Below are positions 20,057 through 20,334 of a DNA stretch of 20,334 bases, one piece after another; positions within the stretch are counted from its first letter, which is position 1; the number at the start of each line of letters is the position of its first letter. The notes beneath the pieces were generated by a model, which was given only the letters and a program-made list of their open reading frames with translations, was not told where the DNA came from and did no database searches. The DNA is from a virus: positions 1 through 20,334 of the IMG/VR virus record IMGVR_UViG_3300023210_000292. The stretch is one strand, 5' to 3'. The position numbers and the translations under genes were made by a program.

Positions 20057-20334
20057 AGATACTACACAAGATTACAGGTGAGGTACTTCTTGAGATTGAT
20101 ATCTTGAGAGGTGCTTACTTGGGGGGTGTTTACTTGAGAGGTGCTAATTTGGGAGATGTTGATTTGAGTGGTGTTAACTTGGGAGATGTTAACTTGAGAG
20201 ATGTTGATTTGAGTGGTGCTGACTTGAGTGGTGCTAACTTACACGGTGCTAACTTAAGAGATGCTTACTTGAGAGGTGCTGACTTGAGTGGTGTTGACTT
20301 GAGTGGTGCTTCTGGAATACTTTCATTCAGTGCA
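20053..20334 (+). CDS. Pentapeptide-repeat protein, cut by window edge
   Basis: The first 94 residues of a protein that runs off the window. After an N-terminal [16 protein letters not shown] come 14 tandem pentapeptides (residues 17-86) of the A-D/N-L-x-x type, e.g. [15 protein letters not shown], followed by SGILSFSA. Pentapeptide repeats fold as a right-handed square beta-helix; some (MfpA, Qnr) mimic DNA and guard DNA gyrase, but most have unknown roles. The start overlaps the upstream stop as [16 protein letters not shown] before the repeats resembles openings seen in other pentapeptide proteins, as I recall. The end and any C-terminal domain are outside the window. Confidence 0.85.
   Translation, partial: MKILHKITGEVLLEIDILRGAYLGGVYLRGANLGDVDLSGVNLGDVNLRDVDLSGADLSGANLHGANLRDAYLRGADLSGVDLSGASGILSFSA
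20101..20310 (+). repeat. Fourteen 15-bp tandem repeats coding pentapeptides
   Basis: Units of 15 bases such as GACTTGAGTGGTGCT repeat with changes at a few positions, using the same Leu codon TTG in nearly all units. The uniform codon choice points to recent unit duplication rather than ancient repeats kept by protein selection only. Confidence 0.85.

Noticed and set aside
1-20334. CRISPR array, insertion sequence or integrase
   Set aside because: No regular spaced repeats, no terminal inverted repeats with a transposase, and no recombinase gene were seen.

Overview
The window looks like part of the genome of a tailed double-stranded DNA phage (or prophage). It holds a complete head-packaging core: large terminase, portal, a scaffold-like protein and a major capsid protein in a row, flanked by fibre/tip proteins and many very small genes. 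Base composition is moderately AT-rich. Promoters match the bacterial housekeeping sigma-70 consensus, and ribosome binding sites are GGAG/AAGGAG. A predicted lipoprotein with a lipobox and a membrane-anchored coiled-coil protein are more at home in a Gram-negative host, but the host cannot be named from the sequence. No tail tube, tape measure, integrase or polymerase gene is visible, so the tail type is undecided.

Layout. Bases 1-17156 are one long late block read on the minus strand (right to left). In transcription order it holds: five small proteins, including a winged-helix candidate and two lysine-rich ones; a possible small terminase; a HEYCH metallopeptidase-like protein; a collagen-like fibre protein; a double LamG/lectin protein; a holin-like and a spanin-like candidate; the large terminase; a 47-residue membrane protein; a small Cys/His protein; portal; scaffold; capsid; a beta-rich candidate decoration protein; a long fibre protein; and two paralogous His-rich tip proteins flanking a helical protein. 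A final promoter drives an acidic protein at the left edge. Almost every junction is a TAATG or ATGA stop/start overlap, so translation is probably coupled along the operon. Three near-identical promoters (TTGACA, 17-base spacer, TGCTATAAT) start the block, re-start it ahead of the packaging genes, and start the last gene.

Bases 17245-18656 carry no convincing gene. The left part holds a cluster of four TACGTA motifs, a strong imperfect hairpin of about 67 bases and a possible pseudoknot, and could be a replication or control region. A plus-strand promoter at 18104-18132 then opens a leader of about 520 bases whose 3' half is packed with long hairpins. It is either a large structured non-coding RNA or an unusually long regulatory 5' leader, and is the best candidate for something new in this window.

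Bases 18657-20334 hold a tightly packed plus-strand operon of very small genes (34 to 87 residues): a basic protein, a one-helix membrane peptide, a coiled-coil peptide, a lipoprotein that overlaps another frame, and a pentapeptide-repeat protein cut by the window edge. They are typical of early or accessory phage genes, and most have no recognisable function.
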